From Weeksellaceae bacterium (GTDB lineage: Bacteria; Bacteroidota; Bacteroidia; Flavobacteriales; Weeksellaceae), in assembly GCA_949788275.1 (NCBI GenBank), contig OX460916.1, positions 186,001 through 250,000 of the forward strand: 64,000 nt of DNA. Direction: 5' to 3'. The translations under genes were made by a program, and so were the position numbers. The notes beneath the pieces were generated by a model, which was given only the letters and a program-made list of their open reading frames with translations, did no database searches and was not told where the DNA came from. Positions 60,444-64,000 of this stretch are shown one piece after another. Position 1 is the first letter of the stretch; the number at the start of each line of letters is the position of its first letter.

Positions 60444-62190
60444 TCAAAATACGTCGTTTGATATCAATGGATTGAAACGGATATTACAGGTTGGAATGCA
60501 CCGGAAAGGGTTGTTTTATACCGTAATTTTTATCGCCGTTTTCAGTGCTTGTTTTTCGGTGTATCGCCCTTATTTAACGGGAGATATTATCGATAATTAC
60601 ATTCAGACCAAAGATTTAGTTGGTTTAAAATACCAAATTCTGAAATTAGCGTTAATCCTGGTTTTTGAAGGTGTTTTATCCTTTTTTATGGTCTATATGG
60701 CCAATGTTGTGGCTCAGCAGGTTATTTGCTACCTACGCGTACAGTTATACAATCACTTGATACGTTTTAAGTTGGGGTATTTTGATAAAACACCTAACGG
60801 GGTTTTAGTCACCCGTTCTGTGTCGGATATTGAAACCATTGCTGAGGTTTTTAATGATGGGATTCTCGTGCTACTAGGCGATGCGTTGAAGATTATCTTT
60901 ATCGTTATTGTGATGTACTATATGAACTGGGTTCTGGCGACGATAGTAATCGTTATTCTACCGCTTATGATGATTATTACGCGTCTATTTCAGAAAGCCT
61001 TGAAGAATGTGTATCAGGAAGAGCGCACATTGGTCGCTCAGTTGAATACGTTTATTCAAGAACGTTTAACGGGAATGAATATTATTCAGGTGTTTAATCG
61101 GCAGAAAGCAGAATACACCAAGTTTGTTGGTATCAATAGTGAACTAAAGCAAAACTATTTAAAAACCGTTTTCTATTTTTCGCTCTTGTTTCCTGTCGTC
61201 GATATAATTTCTGCTTTAGCAACGGGTAGTTTAATCTGGTTTGGTGGTTTACGAACGGCTGTACATGGGGATGTATCGGTAGGGGATTTAATCGCTTTTA
61301 CACAATATATTGCGTTGTTAACATCGCCAATGCGTGCGATTGCGGAGCGTTTTAATACGATACAACGTGGATTGGTAGGTGCTGATCGTGTGTTTAAAAT
61401 CTTAGATGCCGATGAAACGTTACCCAACGAAGGTAAAATAAAATTAGCCCAAGTAGAAGGTGCCATTGAATTCAAGAACGTTGTTTTTTCTTACGTACTC
61501 AATAATCCTGTGCTGAAAGGAATTTCCTTTTCAACAAAACCAGGCGAGACCGTGGCTATTGTTGGTGCAACCGGAGCAGGTAAATCAACGATTATTAATC
61601 TATTAAGTCGTTTCTATGATATTGATTCTGGCGTAATTACCATTGATGGAGTGAATATCTATGATATGAATTTAGTGAATTTACGACAGCATGTAGCCGT
61701 TGTGCTTCAGGATGTATTCTTATTCAATACAACTATTTTTGATAATATTGTTTTGGGGAATCAGAACATTACTTTGGAAGAGGTGGAAGCGGCAGCAAAG
61801 GAAATTGGGATTCATTCTTTTATTCAAAGTTTACCCAATGGCTATTACAGTGAGGTTAGTGAACGTGGATCGACGCTTTCGGTTGGACAACGTCAATTAA
61901 TTTCTTTTCTAAGAGCCTATATCTACAACCCCCAAGTGCTTGTTTTGGATGAAGCGACATCATCGATTGATACGGCTTCAGAAGAACTGATTCAATTGGC
62001 TACGGAGAAATTAACCCAAGGTAGAACCTCTATTGTAATTGCTCACCGTTTGGCAACGATTCAAAATGCAGATAAGATACTGGTGATGGAAAACGGAATG
62101 ATTGTTGAACAAGGAACACATCAAGAGTTATTATCTAAAAAGGGTTATTACGCAAATTTATATGATGTTCAATTTTCGAAAGTAAGTTAA
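60430..62190 (+). CDS. ABC transporter, fused permease and ATPase (MdlB/MsbA-like)
   Basis: The 586-residue half-transporter starts at ATG 60430 (MSTVNQNTSFDING); an earlier ATG at 60337 would overlap truA by 107 bases and add residues without support. A six-helix ABC transmembrane domain (about 20-310) precedes an ATPase domain with Walker A GATGAGKST (379-387), signature LSVGQ (483-487) and Walker B VLVLDEATS. The Val in LSVGQ is usual for the MdlB side of heterodimeric exporters. Substrate unknown. Confidence 0.93.
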   Translation: MSTVNQNTSFDINGLKRILQVGMHRKGLFYTVIFIAVFSACFSVYRPYLTGDIIDNYIQTKDLVGLKYQILKLALILVFEGVLSFFMVYMANVVAQQVICYLRVQLYNHLIRFKLGYFDKTPNGVLVTRSVSDIETIAEVFNDGILVLLGDALKIIFIVIVMYYMNWVLATIVIVILPLMMIITRLFQKALKNVYQEERTLVAQLNTFIQERLTGMNIIQVFNRQKAEYTKFVGINSELKQNYLKTVFYFSLLFPVVDIISALATGSLIWFGGLRTAVHGDVSVGDLIAFTQYIALLTSPMRAIAERFNTIQRGLVGADRVFKILDADETLPNEGKIKLAQVEGAIEFKNVVFSYVLNNPVLKGISFSTKPGETVAIVGATGAGKSTIINLLSRFYDIDSGVITIDGVNIYDMNLVNLRQHVAVVLQDVFLFNTTIFDNIVLGNQNITLEEVEAAAKEIGIHSFIQSLPNGYYSEVSERGSTLSVGQRQLISFLRAYIYNPQVLVLDEATSSIDTASEELIQLATEKLTQGRTSIVIAHRLATIQNADKILVMENGMIVEQGTHQELLSKKGYYANLYDVQFSKVS

Positions 62191-62249
62191 TTTTAGATAA
62201 TATTTTTTAGTACATTAGATTTTAAACATAGTATAAAAAACACTGACAA

Positions 62250-62663
62250 ATGAAAAAATTAGTATTAGCAGTTACAGTATTGGGATTATTTGCTTTCTCA
62301 GCATGTAAATCAGAAAAAGAAAAAGTAGTCGATAATGTGAATTCAGCACAGTCTACCATTGAAGAAACAACAGACAAAGCGGTTGAACAAACGCAAGAGA
62401 CTGCAAAGGATATGAGCAAAGTATTGGCCGAATTACCAACTTTCGCAAGCCCTGAAGCGTCTACATTCGCTAAAAAATACACCGATTACGTTAGTGAACT
62501 TCAAGCTGTAGCAGCTTCAGGTGATCAAGCTAAATTAAATGAATTAACAGCGAAAGCGGTTGAATTCCAAAAAGAAATGCAAGGAATTACTCAAAAATTA
62601 TCTGCAGATGATGCAAAAAAATTAAGTGATTTTGTTGTACAATTACAAAAAACGATTCAATAA
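62250..62663 (+). CDS. Small helical lipoprotein of unknown function
   Basis: The 137-residue protein has a lipoprotein signal ending FAFSAC (Cys19), then an all-helical, charged sequence with coiled-coil-like heptads (NSAQSTIEETTDKAVEQTQE) and a second helical part (ELTAKAVEFQKEMQGITQKL). I recognise no defined domain. A strong terminator follows, so it may be its own unit, 59 bases behind the ABC gene. Confidence 0.82.
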   Translation: MKKLVLAVTVLGLFAFSACKSEKEKVVDNVNSAQSTIEETTDKAVEQTQETAKDMSKVLAELPTFASPEASTFAKKYTDYVSELQAVAASGDQAKLNELTAKAVEFQKEMQGITQKLSADDAKKLSDFVVQLQKTIQ

Positions 62664-62684
62664 AGAATACCCATCCTGATGGTT

Positions 62685-62717
62685 AGAGCTCAAGTAATCA
62701 CTTGAGCTCTTTGTTTT
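62685..62717 (+). terminator. Terminator after the helical lipoprotein gene
   Basis: AGAGCTCAAGT pairs exactly with ACTTGAGCTCT around AATC, then TTGTTTT. Confidence 0.88.
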
Positions 62718-62777
62718 AGAAGGCATCATTAGCGCCTTAGTTAAAAGAAGAATCCGTACCTTTATGCAAAATTTTAG

Positions 62778-63728
62778 ATGACATTAGTTCAACTCCATTA
62801 TGTTCTTGCTGTTGCAGAATACAAAAATTTCACCGTAGCTGCAGAGAAGTCCTTTGTGACTCAGCCAACGTTGAGTATGCAGATTCAAAAGCTTGAAAAA
62901 GAACTGAATATAGAGATTTTTGACCGTACATCTCATCCTATTAAAATCACCCAAATCGGTGAGAAGATTGTGGCTCAAGCCAAAACCATTTTAATGGAAG
63001 CCAACCGAATGAAACATTTGGTGAATGAAGAAAAAGGCCTTTTAGAAGGTGACTTTGTTATTGGGGTTATACCAACCATTCTTCCTTCTTTAGTGCCATT
63101 ATTTTATAAAACGTTCCAGAAGAATAATCCAAAGTCGAATCTCGTTATTCGCGAATTACAAACCGATAAGATTTTGAAAGGAATCAAAGACGGTTCATTG
63201 GATTTTGGTATCGTTGTTTCTCCGCTCTACGAAGATCAGATTATGGAGCGTGTATTGTATTACGAGCCTTTGGTGGGTTATGTGCCCGATTCACATCGTC
63301 TATACAGTCATGAGCGTATTAATGAACACGATTTAGATACGGCCGACTTATTAATTCTACAAGAAGGTCATTGTTTTAGAGATAATGTATTGGCCCTGTG
63401 CGATGCCTCTAAACTAAAACAACGTCCAATTAAATTAGAGAGTGGTAGTTTTGATGCGTTAATTAAACTATCGAATGATGGTTATGGAATGACGCTTTTA
63501 CCATCTTTAGTGGCCGATGATTTACCCGAAGACCATAAGAAATATATTCGTCAGTTTGAATCTCCGGTTCCTACCAGAGAGGTTTCTTTAATCTATCACC
63601 AATCGCAGTTAAGGGATTCGTTTGAAAAAGAGTTAGTCAACACGATTCAAAGTATTCTACGCGGTAAAATTTTCTTAGAAAAAGATCAAAGTAACCAGCA
63701 GAGTTTGGTTAGTTTACCGAATAAATAA
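62778..63728 (+). CDS. oxyR: LysR-family hydrogen-peroxide sensor OxyR
   Basis: OxyR activates peroxide-defence genes. The 316-residue protein has an N-terminal winged helix (LHYVLAVAEYKNFTVAAEKS) and a LysR substrate domain. The redox cysteines are at C199 and C208 in GHCFRDNVLALCD, the same numbering as in E. coli OxyR, which distinguishes it from other LysR regulators. A near-consensus TACCTTTA lies upstream. It ends at a shared, very long terminator. Confidence 0.95.
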   Translation: MTLVQLHYVLAVAEYKNFTVAAEKSFVTQPTLSMQIQKLEKELNIEIFDRTSHPIKITQIGEKIVAQAKTILMEANRMKHLVNEEKGLLEGDFVIGVIPTILPSLVPLFYKTFQKNNPKSNLVIRELQTDKILKGIKDGSLDFGIVVSPLYEDQIMERVLYYEPLVGYVPDSHRLYSHERINEHDLDTADLLILQEGHCFRDNVLALCDASKLKQRPIKLESGSFDALIKLSNDGYGMTLLPSLVADDLPEDHKKYIRQFESPVPTREVSLIYHQSQLRDSFEKELVNTIQSILRGKIFLEKDQSNQQSLVSLPNK

Positions 63729-63741
63729 ATGGATTGAATTT

Positions 63742-63789
63742 ATATACATAAAAAAAGACCGTTGAAAAACGGTCTTTTTTTATGTATAT
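63742..63789. terminator. Bidirectional terminator with 22-bp perfect stem
   Basis: Arms 63742-63763 and 63768-63789 are exact complements (core AAAAAAAGACCGTT) around GAAA. The outer parts are A/T runs. Confidence 0.92.
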
Positions 63790-63797
63790 TTTCCTAC

Positions 63798-64000
63798 TTA
63801 AGGAACAACGGTTGTAAATAAATACGTTGCAAATAAAGTGAGTAAGACAATTCCTTGTTGAATGTTGGTTCTTCCTGAATTTAGCGACAAGAATACCGTG
63901 AATAAAGACAGTACCAATAGCAAGACCGATTTAGCGTCTAAGCCAAGCGTTACATGCATCCCTGTGAAATAACACACGATTGCTACAGCAGGAATGGTAA
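63798..64000 (-). CDS. Ca2+/H+ antiporter (ChaA/Cax-like), C-terminal end (cut by window edge)
   Basis: Only the last 67 residues are in the window, ending LFATYLFTTVVP. The membrane segments VAIVCYFTGMHVTLGLDAKS and LLLVLSLFTVFLSLNSGRTN, followed by QQGIVLLTLFATYLF, match the C-terminus of ionic transporter y4hA/ChaA-type Ca2+/H+ antiporters. The rest of the gene lies beyond the window. Confidence 0.7.
   Translation of the reverse strand, partial: TIPAVAIVCYFTGMHVTLGLDAKSVLLLVLSLFTVFLSLNSGRTNIQQGIVLLTLFATYLFTTVVP

Noticed and set aside
1-64000. CRISPR arrays, tRNA and rRNA genes, prophage
   Set aside because: Reading both strands, I found no regularly spaced direct repeats, no cloverleaf with T-loop GTTCRANNC, no rRNA-like blocks and no phage genes.

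Overview
The window is AT-rich chromosomal DNA from a member of the Bacteroidota, class Flavobacteriia. Evidence: two SusC/SusD pairs, a secreted protease with a type IX secretion (T9SS) C-terminal domain, a complete alternative complex III operon (actABCDEF), a second LpxD-like acyltransferase beside sucD, and many genes with the Bacteroidota -7 promoter element TAnnTTTG about 20 bases before the start codon. A Weeksellaceae-type organism is plausible, but that is a guess. I see no rRNA, tRNA, CRISPR array, prophage or complete insertion sequence. About 50 genes are supported, two of them cut by the window edges.

Layout. 1-2.8 kb: housekeeping cluster rluD (partial), PASTA protein, ddl, coaD. 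3.5-17 kb: nutrient-acquisition region with two paralogous susC-susD pairs flanking a T9SS metzincin protease and rnhB, then an unknown secreted protein. 17-26 kb: gcvP, a stand-alone hisE-like gene, an M48 protease, small lipoproteins, a DCC/HTTM pair and a SPOR protein. 26-35 kb: actABCDEF, which oxidises menaquinol and passes electrons towards cytochrome c/oxidase. 35-40 kb: dnaG (zinc ligands lost), a double-META lipoprotein, lpxD-like gene, sucD. 40-46 kb: S41 peptidase, two near-identical tandem Rpn-type PD-(D/E)XK proteins, tex. 46-56 kb: rsmB-like methyltransferase, a VIT-VWA-TSP3-OmpA protein, a JmjC/cupin protein, an NhaC-type antiporter, mnmA, a VOC protein and a lipoprotein hydrolase. 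56-64 kb: a hotdog dehydratase pair, an ETHE1-like/rhodanese sulfur enzyme behind a Crp/Fnr-like palindrome, yfcE-like, truA, an ABC exporter, a lipoprotein, oxyR and the end of a Ca2+/H+ antiporter gene.

The most unusual signal is not a gene. Seven copies of a dispersed, structured intergenic element of about 80-115 bp (A-G, both orientations) lie mostly just behind gene ends or terminators. The flanks are conserved (GGGCTATCCGCTATATCTTTG ... CAAAGGATGCCGCTTCTATCCC, interrupted by a variable hairpin), while the hairpin sequence changes with compensating changes in both arms. Other points worth a second look: the duplicated Rpn genes with a 4-versus-9-unit tetrapeptide array, the zinc-less primase, two hotdog subunits with complementary catalytic residues (ApeI:ApeP-like) without their cluster, overlapping face-to-face promoters of yfcE and truA, and several terminators built as very long perfect palindromes.

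All gene identities come from reading motifs by eye; no database search was possible.
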